Shown here piece by piece: positions 24,601-37,170 of a stretch of 64,000 nt of DNA. This stretch comes from Ignelater luminosus. Taxonomy: Eukaryota > Arthropoda > Insecta > Coleoptera > Elateridae. The position numbers and the translations under genes are program-made. The notes beneath the pieces are model-generated. The model was not told the origin of the DNA and made no database searches. It worked only from the letters and a program-made list of their open reading frames with translations. The DNA is taken from NCBI GenBank assembly GCA_011009095.1, contig VTPC01000417.1, positions 24,707 to 88,706 on the forward strand, given 5' to 3'. The stretch's first letter is position 1, and every line of letters begins with the position of its first letter.

Positions 24601-26830
24601 GTGATTGAAGAGAGGACTCTTGAACATTATTATATAAAAACTTTTTCCTTTGGAAAATGATAGACAACGTGCAGGCACTACACGTGAACCTCTTTTATTA
24701 TTATTTATTCCTTGACCTTAGAAGTCACGTTCTTTATTATTATACTTGCATTAGCAAATAAGTAATTGTATTAATTTTTTTGTCGTTACAATTTTTGCGA
24801 CAATCTAAAAACTTTTCATAATTCAGGAAGTACATAAATTAAGAAAGGAAGTTTTAATTATTCTATGATATCATGTATCGTGTTATTCGATTAGTTTTAT
24901 GAACCATGACAATTTATTGCATGTAAGACACAAAATATTAAATATAACCTTAACATTTATTAATAACAATAATAATGCAAAAAAAGGGGACTATCCTCAT
25001 ATTCAAGCTGTGATGTAATCTACAAGAATATGTTTGAGATTTCTATTAACAAATTGCATGCAACATGTCAGTAACATCTAGATGCACTTTACATAACATT
25101 AACAAATGAAAAGAAATCTTCAGATTTGTTGTACTACAACACTGTTAAAAAGTAAACAATTTTTTTAATCTGCAGCCTCGCAGTACAATAAAAATGAAAT
25201 TGAATTACAAAACAAAGTAATAAACGCATCCTCATTGCAGGCTATTTTTGGCATTATCAAGGTATAATTGAAACTCTTGAAAGCAGGATCTATAGAACAT
25301 CTCTAATTATCGTTAATGAAAAATTGATGAATAATCAATTTTGACACAAGTACATATAAAAATAAGATTTTTTAAACAAAAGTCCTTGTGCATTCTAAAT
25401 ATGTACAAAATCTTTACAATACTTGTCTTCATCATCTGTGGAAAATTACATCATTTATGTGTCAAGTGGTCAATTGAAAAATTGATTAAGTGCAGCCCAT
25501 GTTTGTACACACATGTACTTGAATATTTAAAGGTTAGGTACACTAAACTTGATGTACCTAATGAAAATCTATTTCTAATCTTATCCAAAAAAGATCAGGA
25601 TATATTAATTTAACGTTAATATTTTTTACTTTGTTTTTTCCTTAGAAAAACGAGACCGCCGCGCTGCGCCGTTTCCTTTCCATTAATATTCATCAGTGTA
25701 CCTTCTTGAAACTTTTAATTATATCAGAATTAAAAACTAATTAATCGATATTAATTTAGGTTTCGTATCACAGTTGGCACATATTTCATTCTCCATTTTT
25801 ACTTTTTCGTTTGGCTGTCCAAAATTAATCTTTCTGCAAATCCTCAATGTTTAAATAATTTTTAAAATAAGCCTTACAGGAACTTTTTGTGATTACTTAA
25901 ATGTACATTACGGTAGTGAAAAAACAGATCAAATTCATCTGTTTTAAGTGAAAGGAAACTGTAAAATGCTTAGGGGCCTTTTTACCTCCAGGACGTTACA
26001 TCAGCATAAAATATATCTTACTCGTTTTCCCATACTTAAAACCATCAACTGTTTGCAAATTAATGTACGCAAAAACTTGTGTTAAATATTTAGTGGTCTA
26101 TGGTGATTAGTATACCGCTCACTATGATATACGCTCCAACTGTAAGCATTTCCCAAGTAACGTTCTCTTATAAATTACACTTAATTAGAAGTAAACATGC
26201 TTGGATTCATTCAATTCTCTTTTGATATCATATCAGTTTATGAAACCTCAACTTCTATAACTCAGAAAATTAACGATGTGACTCCTCGTCCGGTAGTCGC
26301 ATGAAATACAGTATTTTATTCGCTCTGAGATTACTTAAATTATTTACAAGATATTAACAAAAAGCGCAATCTTACATCTAAATAATAACTGACGTGCTGC
26401 TTTTCGATTAGATTTTAATTCTTTTCGTCTAACAAAACTAACTGTCGAAAACCGTTTGTCAGAATGCATTACAGAATAAACTTAGAAGGTAGGTTAGGGT
26501 ACACTTGTAGTAACTCGTCATGCTTCTGCGTCCGTCAGTGGTGGTAACGCCGGCGGGGGATTGAACACCGGAGAGATAAAGATGCTGGTTGTCGTTCCCT
26601 TAAGGTACTCCATTTTCGTAAAATGCAATATTGACAAGGGTTCTATTCCTACTGTATTCCACGCCTGCAGTTTTCAAATTTTGCGACCCTATCGCGATAA
26701 ATATAGAAACATAAGGAAGTCAAAATCAAAAAAGACACAGAAATTCTAATAAAAAGGTAAAGGCATTTCGAAATCAATTTTAATACTGGGTAATAGCACC
26801 GTTCCTCACATAATAAAATGTTCCTTTCTT
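21609..26830. other. Intergenic, mostly featureless
   Basis: At 21810-21850 there is a short degenerate CTAAT/CTGAC tract. The region 22190-22632 has lysine/asparagine-rich plus-strand frames (see separate entry). Near 23430-23495 an 8-bp inverted repeat (ACAGCCCG / CGGGCTGT) closes a GC-richer loop. The remainder is AT-rich without supported genes. Confidence 0.4.
22190..22632 (+). other. Unassigned coding-like relic
   Basis: Successive plus-strand frames read charged, protein-like stretches. One contains RRGHKISKNSDHIHNKQNQL and a later one (22411-22632) contains RRSWHRKNYLVKQ and IKHIELINQKNEKD. They end at a G10 homopolymer (22620-22629). Frame changes around 22400-22430 suggest decay. 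The family is not recognised; it may be part of an old mobile element. Confidence 0.25.
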
Positions 26831-27830
26831 TTGGACCAAAAGCAATCGAATGATGGAAATAAGTTCAGTAGACACCAACGTGTCAAAACTGCATCTGTCA
26901 CAACATTGGCACCACCTCTGAGCCGCCTTAAAACATATGTAGATTCAAGTATTTTGTCTTCTGATCGAAGAAGCGATCTCGATCCATTGCTGTATGCTAA
27001 GCCGAAAAGTTAGCAAAAAAACAAACATCCAAATGCCAAATGAGACTTCCTCTTCCTAAACTTGCTTTAACTTGTGACAGGATAAGTGTGTCTGAATGAC
27101 CAGCGGCATCCATTGCAAGTGCTGGTTTAGAAGATGCTTGTATTATCCGTAAGGACGATACTTCTACTACAAAAGATTGTCCTTTGACTAAAAAAAAAGT
27201 TGAAGCAAAATCCTTGAATTCATATCGCAAGAATCTGTTTATCTGGGGCTCATAATGAAGTTAGTATTTTGGTATATGGCTTGTGTTAACTTCACACCAA
27301 TGAGCTTCCATTGCAAGATTTATTTCAACATGAATGATCATTGGCTCGCACTAGTTTTCTGATTCCAATGGTAAAAAGCTTCTTGGTTGCAAAAATCTCT
27401 AGAAATTACCAGATTCGATCCAATCATCACAGACTTGCCAGACATTGACAAGAGGATTGACCAAAAATATCTTTTAAAAATATGTAAGGCAGTTGTGCTC
27501 GAAAAGCTTGACTCTGAGAGATTCAGCTAGAACTTACCATTCCAGGCGGCAAACAACACCAAGAAAAGTTCTGCGTTTCTATGTGAGTAAAGAAAATTCA
27601 TCAAGTAATCTCAGGATATTTGTTAAATATGGAAATATACGTTCCAACATGGTTCGCAATAAAAAGCAACTCTTCTTAGAAAGCTAGCGCTAAGCACGTC
27701 TTGAAAGCAATTCCAAGCTTCATGATACCTTGACAATGATCTCAAAACTGTGATAGATTCTGTGATTCAGAAACATGGCTATTTTACTCGCTATGATTAC
27801 CGACAGTCGCAAACACATTCGAGAGGATTT
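26831..27830 (+). pseudogene. Decayed copy of an unidentified multi-copy (element-like) protein
   Basis: Blocks in different plus-strand frames line up as one protein: HQRVKTASVTTLAPPLSRLK (near 26870), an ACDR-like segment near 27070, KDCPLTKKKVEAKSLNSYRK (near 27170), NGKKLLGCKN (near 27370), then LRDSARTYHSRR and VLRFYVSKE (27500-27600), and a VIDSVIQKHGYF block (near 27750). There are many stops and frame shifts between them. From memory this block order resembles uncharacterised proteins repeated in arthropod genomes and probably borne by mobile elements. I cannot name the family, and no terminal repeats were found around this copy. Confidence 0.4.
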
Positions 27831-30000
27831 AAAAAAATCATCAATACGAGAAATTCCTTACGAGAACGTCATACTGGAATACAATTTAAAGTGACGGCCA
27901 CAGATCGTCCGAAAGCCTTCCGTGACATTCAATGTTATCCTGTACAAGTCTTTGAAGTAAAGATTGTTTTAGAAGCTTCGTTTTACTAAAAAGACTATAG
28001 TGAATACGATTCTTAGAGTGTTAGCTAGTCCTAAGTTTTTCTTACTTGAGTCAACTTAAGGAAAAGTACGATTAAGATACGATAACTAATATAAAATCCC
28101 AAAAGCATCTTATAACTTCTCTTCGTGTTTTGGTTTGCAAATTCTATTTACTCCTCTAATAGTCAATTTCTTTACAGCTCAAGTATTTCACTACCATAGA
28201 ATGTTGAAAGCGCTTTGGGCAAACTGCTTTTGCAACAATATTTTTAATTTTCTCTAGACGTCTTTCTGGGTTTTTTTTTGGTATTCTTTTTATGTAAATA
28301 TTCTTTTGCTCTCTTTGTCTCAAATTCCACAAACTTTTTAATATTAGATCAGGAACTAAAATCTTCATTCTTTTCAAATAGAAAAATTGTAGGATTTCCA
28401 TTTTTGCAAGATTAATCACACAGCAGCAATATAATGCTGTAGAATTAAGTTAAAGAAAAAATATATAAAGAACTACAAATACGTAAGAATACATAAAGGT
28501 CGCAGGTCAGATTCAGGTTGATACACTTTCAGCTCAATACAATTTAGTGCAACATATGACGCAAAAAGATTAATTTGGTTCTTAGATCCCATTAGAATAA
28601 ACGATCCCGACAGCCCAAAGCTTTCGATAAAAATATGACTTTTTCCATAGACGACTATACAAGCAAATAACACCTTAAAAAGGTCAGAGTTTAAATACTT
28701 GAATATAAATATCTACATAATTTTAGTTCCACACCAGTTGCAGTTACTTTCTACTTATCCCGTATTAGCTTGATGTTTAATAAGAAGATAACCTTCTGGC
28801 ATTTTACTATCCATTAATGTTTTGCCTGTAACCTTACAAAAAAAGCATGCTCAATTTAAAATTAATTTTGGAAAATTCTTACGCAAAGACAAACATTTCT
28901 AATATGACATTTTAGAGTCTAGTAATTTATTATAATGATGAATATAAAACAAAAATATTTGCCCACATAAAAGATAAAATACACAGCACTTTGAAAATGT
29001 AGCATCTTTTATTTTCATTCACACGATGTTACATTCCAAGTTTTCCCTGTTAACATTTTAAATAAACTATTTGGAGCAAGCAGGCATTATTTTATTATAG
29101 CAAATCAGTTCGACACACATACATACATTTTATATTCCCGCATTCCAAATCAATTACAAGTACAGATATTTATTGTAGCAGTAACATGCGGTAAGTCAAG
29201 TTTAAAAAAAGCCGTTACTTTCACGTTGACTTATAAATCATAACCATGACCTTGTTATTGTTGCATTGTAAAGTTTGACCAACAATCCGATTATTGTTAT
29301 TGCGATTTTTAGATTGTTGACCATAATAAGATGAAGATAGTTTTTATGAATTATCGCTGATTAGTATCTCAAACTTAGTAATCATGCCTTGTTGAAGTAA
29401 AGCAAAAACGAGTTTGTAGAAAAATGATAATTGAGTTCAAATGTTATAAATGTCGACTTCGTCTAACGAGATGATGAAAACCGGTATTTTAGTTATGGTG
29501 TAAATCATAAAAATAACTCTTTTGTGGAGAATATCAAAATGACGAGAATGTCTTCAAAATAGGTTTTAGTTTTCATAGAAAAAGATTACAAACTTTATTA
29601 GATTTTCACAGGTAGCATCACTGTCTGTAAGTAGATGATTTTCACTTTACAAACAAATTACAAACAGTAATCAATCTTCTTCAGCTTGGTTTTTCTCTCT
29701 CTTCGGGGTCTCAAAATTTTTCCAGCACTTCAGTACTTGTTATTCAGTGGTTTTGGGCTATTACATATCATGAAGTATTGTTTTCTTCCTTTCTTTCCCT
29801 ACTAGAGAAGGAAATTTTCTCGACGTCTCTTTATAAATGAGTAAGGTTACCCATCTCTCTTCACTTATTTTTTCTTCGTTCAATTTAGCAAAATTCTATT
29901 TCTCGTATGCGATCGCAACTTTCTAATTAGGTTAGTTTTTCTTTTTTGAGCAGCCAAACTGAATTTTTTCGATATTATTGCAACAAGAGCTTCCATCTAT
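27831..30000. other. Intergenic, no recognised gene
   Basis: Two minus-strand frames, 28156-28419 (lysine-rich, 87 codons) and 28473-28673 (66 codons), are somewhat protein-like but match nothing I know. The rest is AT-rich. Confidence 0.4.
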
Positions 30001-31100
30001 CAAAGGTCGGAGACAGCATAAGCGTGTCTATCACATGGTAAAGATTACACTAAAGAAATGGAAGCCGAAGATTTGTCATCCGAAACATGTCCTTAGGGTA
30101 GGCTCGAAATACTGGACTTGATTGACTTGGAAATTGAACTGTGTTATGAAAACCACTCTACTAATACCGATCCGTTTTCTGCTTCGAGTGACGATGATGA
30201 AGGCTTCCTCCCTAATGCAGTCACTGGTCAGCAACCCGAAGGAAGCACTTCCCGGTCCATTCTTTTCTTAACCGCCAACTGATGCATACTTGTCATTAGA
30301 CACCCCGCTCTCCTCGTCAAGAGATTCTAAAGGATCTCTGGCACCATTCATAGAACTCTTTCGGTCTCTACTTTTGGGTGATTCTTAACAGCGTCGGATA
30401 AGAACTTAATTAAGTTCGAAGTAGTGAAAGATCTTTTGAACCAGCTAGTCCACGATCTCGCCTTGCAAATCGCTAGGCTTCTGATAACCCTTCAAACAAA
30501 CGCCAGGGTGACAAAAAAAGCTTAATCTTTTTTAAAAAGGTGAATCACTGTAATAGAAATCAAGCACAATTGGCTGCTAGTATAATCGGCGGATTGAGAT
30601 GGGGCAAGAGAAAAGCTATGCTTCCGCTAGAGGAGATACGAAGAACGTATTGCGAAGCCTTTGGCTCGCCTGCCAATGATAATAGCAATGCGGAGAGGCT
30701 TAGATGATTTCCGCTTTTTAATTTTAAAAGAACTTCAATGAGCAGCATTTTCTATTAAATCTTGATATGTTTAGAAGACTCCCCCGTCGCGTCTATTACA
30801 CCTATATAATGCTTGTCTCAACCTAGGCCATTATCCCCCGCTGTTCAAAGACTGCAACGATCGTCCTTACTCCTAAGAAAAGCGATAACGCATATATTAA
30901 CAATATTTTGGAAGCCTATCACTACTATACCAGGGCCTTCCATAAGATATTAGCCAAACGTCTGTCGAGCATTACCATTAATCACTTCTTAAGTAAAACG
31001 ACACTTCTTAACTAGATATTGCCGAAGCAAGCCAAAATTCAAAGATGTTTTACAAAGAAACCTCCCAAAAAGATTTGTTAAGTTACGTTCTCTTCTAGCC
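30001..31100 (+). pseudogene. Non-LTR retrotransposon relic (reverse transcriptase N-terminal part)
   Basis: A GC-richer island of decayed coding sequence on the plus strand. Recognisable parts are AASIIGGLRWGKRK and an EEIRRTYCEAFG block (30570-30660), then TIVLTPKKSD followed by a degenerate NNxxPI-like block and KILAKRLSSI (30855-30980). The latter is the usual order of RT motifs around the first conserved domains of R2/R4-like or L1-like elements. Multiple stops, for example near 30705 and 30790, make it inactive. Downstream catalytic motifs are not visible. Confidence 0.55.
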
Positions 31101-33349
31101 TAGAAAGTCTAAAAAGAAAGTAATTTTAATACTTTCCGGGAAAGACATCACGTCGTATTGGACGAGATTTTTTGTACTGAATGTGTAAATTAAATATTTA
31201 GATGAATGAGTTAGATAAAGAAATCAAAGATCCCACGTTGCCGATTTAAATTTAACATGAGATGTGGTAGTTACTCCAAGCTTCAGCATGAAGCAGAAAA
31301 ACCGAAAGGACATCCTTACCTAATATACACTCCTGTAGCAAAAAATTGCTCTCATTTTGTTTGAACTGTTTGTCTTCTAATGACTGTTGTCATAACTCCA
31401 AATATGTTCTGTTCTGGGATTTATCAATGGCAGATATCATTTGTTTTTATTCGACTTAGCGTTGGTGTACTAACTAACAGATCCAAATTAAGTCAAAAAA
31501 AAAATTGCAACCATCTGAATGAGACACTAGTCGCATTTGAATCTTTGTGGCTCTGATTCCACCCTACTTGATTGATTCGATTCTGTTAGTTAGTACTCAT
31601 TATTAAACCAGTTTTCAAGGTGGACACTATATGGTACTATTTAGAAACTAGAAATGGTTATTTAGAGTAGCAAGTTGTTAGGATCTTAAAGAGCTTCCTA
31701 GTATGAATTAAGAGTGCGAAACGAAATGAATTTGCTGGACAACTTGGGTTTTCCCAATAGAAAAGCCCCTGAAGTCCTAACGACTTACCGGCTTTGCAAT
31801 TCCATAATTGAAATGAAAGTATGTAAAATCACAAGACTGAATCTCAGAAAAACAGCCCAATCTCATACAAACGCTAAGATTGCAAACTCATAAAGAATAT
31901 CATCGTAACTAATGAGAAAATATATCAGCAATCTTAAAATCCAATTAAAAAAACAAAATTAGGATTTACAAAACCGAGAGTGACAATAAAATAAACTTCC
32001 AGAGTATGATGTTAAACAGGCGACAAAACAGAGTTTAATACAATGGTATGCCCAACTTCATTCAACAGATGCGCATCCTCGCATGCTTAATTTGCAACGA
32101 AACTCCGGAATTAAAATCTACAATTTGGTTCTATAAAAAATGTTTATATTGTGCAAGTATATGCATTGACAATCAAAGCAATACTTTCATTAGGAGAAAC
32201 AAAATTAAATTTTACGCTTCGGCAGGCTATAAGAGACCAGACTGGACGACTTACAAATGCACTATGTAGGTGACAATCTAAAAACACTGTAATTGTAGGT
32301 AATAATATTAGGTTAGGAAATATATCAAAATCACATAGAAACACGAGATAACCAAAAAAAAAGTTTGTAACTAAGCATCACTTACTATAATAATATCTGA
32401 GAAGACACGCAATTTGGGCCGACGTTCAAATTAACCAATGTAATAATCGAAATACTACAGAACTTTAATAAAAAGACAACACAATTATCTTCTTGAAAAT
32501 TCTTGAACTTCTATTTACGAAAAACCTAATTATCAGTTAATTACTATCCCAACAAGGTTACGTGCCGAAAATGACTTTCCACAACTGAAAAAAAAATCCT
32601 TTCGAAATCCCAAGCTAAAAAATTTCAATATTCATTTCACCTTGTCTTTCTTAAAGTAAGCAAGTCAATCATGCATCGAGTTTCTTGTTTTTTCCCCCCT
32701 ATTTATATACATGTCTATCAATCATTTATTTTTAATTTTGCATTGTCAAAAAGTATTGACTTTCTTAAAAATAGCTACATGCTTATAAATAATACGCACA
32801 AATCTAAAAGTAAACTTTTATTTATTTTTTGAGATTAGGTTTGAGTTACAATAAAATAATTTAATTATTAGAGTTTAATTGCACATAATTTAATTAACTT
32901 TCTTATACCATGTGCAATAGCAACTTTTGCATCATCGCATTTTTTATGGATACAGATATTAAATTCTTTAGAAGTCAGAATTATAGACAAGCCTTCATTC
33001 TTTATTAAATTACAGTTATAAAATTGCTGAATAATTGTATGTATCCACTTGTTTATTGTTATGCAATACAATAAATTTCGAGTAATTAAGTGCGAGTGAA
33101 GTTGTTAAATCTAAACAAGCGTTTAATTATGTAGTTGATGTTTGTTAAGATACAACAGTATACAATTTGAGAATTGTATAGAAATCTCATTTAATTTTTT
33201 TATGGTACGGTTATTTTTACTGTTAACTAATGTTCATGGGTTGGAGTAAGATTAGTCAATAATTTGACCCATTATTGGTAAGCCACGAGCAATATGACTA
33301 AACCCTTAGTATTTATTGTTACATATGTTTGTTTTGAGTGAAACGTTAT
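31101..33349. other. Intergenic, no recognised gene
   Basis: AT-rich. The overlapping frames at 32048-32344 on both strands and the minus frame at 32868-33071 carry no motif I recognise. Confidence 0.45.
33345..33349. repeat. Target-site duplication, left (GTTAT)
   Basis: GTTAT directly precedes the left LTR, and GTTAT directly follows the right LTR at 39642-39646. Five bases is the usual BEL/Pao duplication size. Confidence 0.85.
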
Positions 33350-33413
33350 TGTTGTGACTCTATGGTTTAATATTACTCTTGTGGATGTAGAATGAATTTA
33401 TGGAGAGATTATA

Positions 33414-33733
33414 CAGTGTGTCCGAAAAGTATGGAATATCCTATATATCTCAGTAAATATGCATTTTATGGAAAAATGTTTCTTATAAAAGTTGTTTAGT
33501 GTTTAGTTTTACATTACAGGGCAATACCAAATAACTATTTTTTAAAAAACAAAAGCGCAACGAATAATGCTTCAATTTTTTTTTTAATGGGAAGGTATCC
33601 CTTTATTGTACTCATTTGATAGAGAATGTTTTTCTCTTTTCAATGATGTAAAACTTTGATACACTTGCATAAGTAAATTTTGATTAAAATGCAAAAAATT
33701 GTTTGAAAGTTTATTTTAATATTCATCTGTTAC
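33414..33733 (+). repeat. Left ~320-bp terminal inverted repeat of the DD41D element
   Basis: Reverse complement of 34992-35315 with few mismatches. It includes shared blocks GGGCAATACCAAATAACTAT and CATTCTCTATCA-like sequence. Confidence 0.9.
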
Positions 33734-33767
33734 GAATTGAAAATTTTGTATAACTACACTCTACAGT

Positions 33768-34789
33768 TCATAGGTGTTCAAAGTGTGCACCATTTACATC
33801 TTGGCGATGATAAAAACGTCTTTCAAATTTGTTTACTGCATTTTGAATCTTTCTGGTGTGATAGCTCTAATCTCTTATTTTCGAGATGACTCCACGGAAA
33901 GAATCAAGTGGACTTAAATCCGACGAGCGAACTGGCCATTCTACTACCCCTCTTCTGCCTATCCATCGATAAGGGAAAGTATTATCAAGAAACTGTCGGA
34001 CATTAATTCCGAAATGAGGAATAGCCCCGTCTTGTTGCAACCATTTTCTGTTATGGTTATGTGATCTAGGTCATTAGGAAATAGAACAGCTAAAGCAGGA
34101 ACTAAGTCAAATCTTAAAAAATCTAGATAAGCATCCTCTGTTAAATTATGTTCTATAAAAAAAGGCCCCAAAATTTGGGTTCCAATAATTCCTGCCCAGA
34201 CATTGACTTTCTGCTGATATTGGGTGTGCCCTTCTACATACCGGCCAGGATTTAGCGAAGACCAGTAGCACGTATTTTGTTTGTTAATGGTACCATTCAA
34301 ACAAAACGTTGCCTCATCGGTGAAGAGGATATTTTTATGAAAATTTGCATTTTCCTGAAGCCTATGTGCTATTTCTTCGCAAAATTGCAATCTTCGATCT
34401 AAATCATCTTCTAATGATTCTTGAACTATACAAGGTTTATACGGATGCCACTTCTCCTTTCTTAGAACTTCGTGTGCAGTGGATTGCTTCAAAGTATGTT
34501 CACGACCAATTTGTCGAACAGAAACATGTAGATTTTCCACGACAGCCAACATTATATTCTCACGTTGTTCATTATTTAGAGCTTTAGGTCTGCCCGTTTT
34601 TGGACGATCTTTGACAGAACCCGTCTCATAAAATTTATGCAAAATTTTACCTACAGTAGACTGAGAAATATGGTATTCGGGGTGCACGTTATTAAACAAA
34701 TTGCAAACTTCCTCCTGTGTTCTCCTTCTGTCTCCATATCCCAGCATCATTAAAATTTCGATACGATGTTTTTCCGATAAATGATCCAT
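33768..34789 (-). pseudogene. DD41D Tc1/mariner transposase, frameshifted
   Basis: The open frame runs from Met at 34789 to a stop at 33959 (276 codons). The N-terminal half has helix-turn-helix features (QSTVGKILHKF; GSVKDRPKTGRPK). The first catalytic aspartate is in LFTDEATFCLNG, followed by KVNVWAGI. Near 34040-34055 the frame shifts. In the adjacent frame the second aspartate appears in QQDGA and the third in SPLD, with 41 residues between them. A conserved C-terminal block ending in HFEHL then reaches a stop at 33768-33770, with further damage near 33880. The family is recognisable, but this copy is unlikely to encode active enzyme. Confidence 0.88.
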
Positions 34790-34991
34790 AGCAAGTCGTA
34801 TTTTTGTAACTTTATTATCCTCACGTTAATCAAAATGCTTAAATTAATTAAACAAATAACTTTTCGCTTCAGTTCGGTTATTAACTGACATTTCTACGAC
34901 GCATTCAATTGTTGCAACAAACAAAAGTGTATCACACCGACCATAATGTGATTAGATGATATTGAAAATTTAAAAGACCGCGTCTAGAAAG

Positions 34992-35315
34992 GTAACAGAT
35001 GAATAAATAAACTTTTAAGCGTTATTCAAACAATTTTTTGAATTTTAATCAAAATTTACTTACGCAAATGTATCAAAGTTTTACATCATTACAAAGAGAA
35101 AAACATTCTCTATCACATGAGTACAATAAACAAATACCTTCCCATTAAAAAAATTGAAGCATTATTCGTTGAGCTTTTGTTTTTTTAAAAATAGTTATTT
35201 GGTATTGCCCTGTAATGTAAAACTAAACACTAAACAACTTTTATAGGAAACATTTTTCCATAAAATGCATATTTACTGAGATCTATAGGATATTCCGTAC
35301 TTTTCGGACACACTG
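34992..35315 (-). repeat. Right ~320-bp terminal inverted repeat of the DD41D element
   Basis: Pairs with 33414-33733. The outer end reads CTTTTCGGACACACTG, followed by TA. Confidence 0.9.
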
Positions 35316-35431
35316 TATATGGTTTTTTTATTAAACTTGTTGTTTTTACATTGACAGATTTTTATTTTTTTATTATTTTTTTTGACTACCATTATTTGCC
35401 AATTTGATTTTAATTTTTTACTATCTTAACA

Positions 35432-35448
35432 TAACTGGCCCCTTGAAG
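35432..35448 (-). promoter_or_regulatory. Polypurine tract of the BEL/Pao element
   Basis: On the minus strand, AAGGGGCCAG lies immediately before the 3' LTR start (TGTTAAG). This is the expected position for plus-strand DNA priming. Confidence 0.55.
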
Positions 35449-35525
35449 GGTAGCACACTTCAAAATTAAATAATAAACAATAAATAAATAGATTTAAATT
35501 AAAAATAGTATTTAAAAACACAGGT

Positions 35526-36983
35526 TCACTCCGATATCGGAAGTACACTAAGTTTTGTGACAGGGCGCTTGATTTCACCGCTAGACACTTTGATCTTCAC
35601 AACCCTGATCACACCATCAGCGCCTGGATAACAGCTGAGAACACGACCCATTCTCCAAGTTTGTGGAGGTGTATTATCCTCCATGATTAGAACTAGTGCA
35701 CCTTCTTTTAGCAAACTGGATTGATTCTGTTTCCATTTAACTCTGCATTGTAACTCAGAAATGTATTCCCTTTGCCATCTAGCCCAAAAATGCTGCACCA
35801 GCTTTTGAAGTCTGGCAAATTTAGTTAAACTGGATTCGTTGATGTCTAGAAGATTGTGCTCGGGAAGTGAAGTAAGAGGTTTTCCAATAAGAAAATGCCC
35901 TGGGGTTAATGGTTCTAAATCATTAGGATTATCTGATAAAGGAGTCAGAGGTCTTGAATTAAGTATTGACTCAATTTGAGTTAGCACTGTATAAAATTCT
36001 ACAAATGTTAAGGATGCGTTTGCAAGAATTCTTTTTATATGGTATTTTGTTGATTTAATACCTGCTTCCCACAAAGAGCCGAAATGAGCAGCTCTTGGAG
36101 GTATAAACTTCCACTGAATGTGGTCGTTAGCTAAATTTTTAGTTATGAAGTCTTGATTCGATTGGTTAGCCAAAAATACAGAAAGCTCTCTAAGTTCATT
36201 ACGAGCTCCCTTAAAATTAGATGCATTGTCTGAATTAAATATCTTGGGTTTACCCCTTCTAGAAATGAAACGTTTAAGAGTAGCTAAAAATATTTCAGTG
36301 GTTAACTCACTTACAAGTTCCAAATGAATTTCTTTAGTAGCGTAACAGATAAATAATGCGATATAACATTTGATAAATTTAGGATTTCGTGTTTTGCGAT
36401 CTTTAACAAGAAAGAGACCAGCGTAATCTACACCGGTTTCAAAAAATGGAGAAGTAACATTTACTCGACATGCTGGCAAGTCGCCCATTATAGGAATCTG
36501 CACCTTTGGATTGTATCTAGTGCAAATTACACATTTGTTAACTATGTCTTTTGCTAAATTCTTTCCAGCAACTGGCCAGGATTCGTCACGTACAATTGCT
36601 AATAATGTTTGAGGACCGCAGTGATGTGATTTGATATGTACATGCTTCATAATAAGGCGCGTAAGAGGATGCTTTGTGTTTAAAATGATGGGATGTTTTT
36701 TAGTCTGGGAATAATTAGAGTGGTGAAGACGACCTCCTACTCGCATTATGCCTGCGTTATCGATATATGGTTTGAGAGAAAGTATTTTGCTTTTTGGATG
36801 AAGCGGTTTGCTCGATGAAAGATGTTTCAGTTCGCATGGATAAGATTCTAATTGTAACAATTTTACGAGACACTCTAATGCTTGGTCTAATTCAATGACT
36901 GATAGAAATCCTTGACGTTTTGTGTCAAAAGACGACAAACATTTGTGCTTAAATCTTAAAGCATATGCGACAAATCGTTTCAA
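35526..36983 (-). CDS. BEL/Pao integrase region with C-terminal DUF5641-like domain
   Basis: Part of the retrotransposon polyprotein; inserts cDNA into the host genome. In order it shows an HHCC zinc-binding segment (HIKSHHC then CVIC), the core domain with catalytic Asp in VDYAGLF, Asp in FNSDNASNF and Glu in GSLWEAG, and a C-terminal domain typical of BEL/Pao (GALVLIMEDNTPPQTWRMGR). The frame is 485 codons. The true reading extends upstream of Met36983 in the same frame to about 37050, where an A8 run on the coding strand shifts it out of the linker frame. The stop at 35526 lies about 95 bp before the LTR. No env-like gene follows. Confidence 0.93.
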   Translation of the reverse strand: MKRFVAYALRFKHKCLSSFDTKRQGFLSVIELDQALECLVKLLQLESYPCELKHLSSSKPLHPKSKILSLKPYIDNAGIMRVGGRLHHSNYSQTKKHPIILNTKHPLTRLIMKHVHIKSHHCGPQTLLAIVRDESWPVAGKNLAKDIVNKCVICTRYNPKVQIPIMGDLPACRVNVTSPFFETGVDYAGLFLVKDRKTRNPKFIKCYIALFICYATKEIHLELVSELTTEIFLATLKRFISRRGKPKIFNSDNASNFKGARNELRELSVFLANQSNQDFITKNLANDHIQWKFIPPRAAHFGSLWEAGIKSTKYHIKRILANASLTFVEFYTVLTQIESILNSRPLTPLSDNPNDLEPLTPGHFLIGKPLTSLPEHNLLDINESSLTKFARLQKLVQHFWARWQREYISELQCRVKWKQNQSSLLKEGALVLIMEDNTPPQTWRMGRVLSCYPGADGVIRVVKIKVSSGEIKRPVTKLSVLPISE

Positions 36984-37170
36984 TTTTGAGAAAGTCGAGA
37001 ATCTATTAAAGATTTCAGAAGCAGCAGTACTTACACAATCAGTAGAAAGATTTTTTTTGTTTCTGGAAGAACCTCTACTGATAGAGAAGATTTATCCAGT
37101 TTTGATTTTGGCCACGACGAACTATCGTCTGAAAGCCAAGAAGGTCCTTGCCACCATAAATTGCAATTGA

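Larger units (their letters stand above)
33414..35315 (-). mobile_element. Tc1/mariner-superfamily transposon (DD41D type) nested in the LTR
   Basis: The 1902-bp element starts CAGTGTGTCCGAAAAG and ends with its reverse complement. TA flanks it at 33412-33413 and 35316-35317. Its inverted repeats are unusually long (about 320 bp: 33414-33733 and 34992-35315), against a few tens of bp in the mariner at 11.5 kb. The transposase gene lies between the arms on the minus strand. The uninterrupted LTR at 39465-39641 gives the pre-insertion sequence and proves the TA duplication. Confidence 0.95.
33350..35431 (-). repeat. 3' LTR of the BEL/Pao element, interrupted by a DD41D transposon
   Basis: The LTR portions are 33350-33413 and 35318-35431 (35316-35317 is the duplicated TA). 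Joining them across the nested element reproduces the 5' LTR sequence at the insertion point exactly (GAGATTATATATGG). Confidence 0.93.

Noticed and set aside
25341-25613. 90-codon plus-strand frame
   Set aside because: Starts at TTG, strongly AT-driven composition, no motif and no splice context.
36922-37170. Plus-strand 82-codon frame between RT and integrase
   Set aside because: Antisense to the retrotransposon polyprotein linker, whose minus-strand reading continues there in shifted frames.
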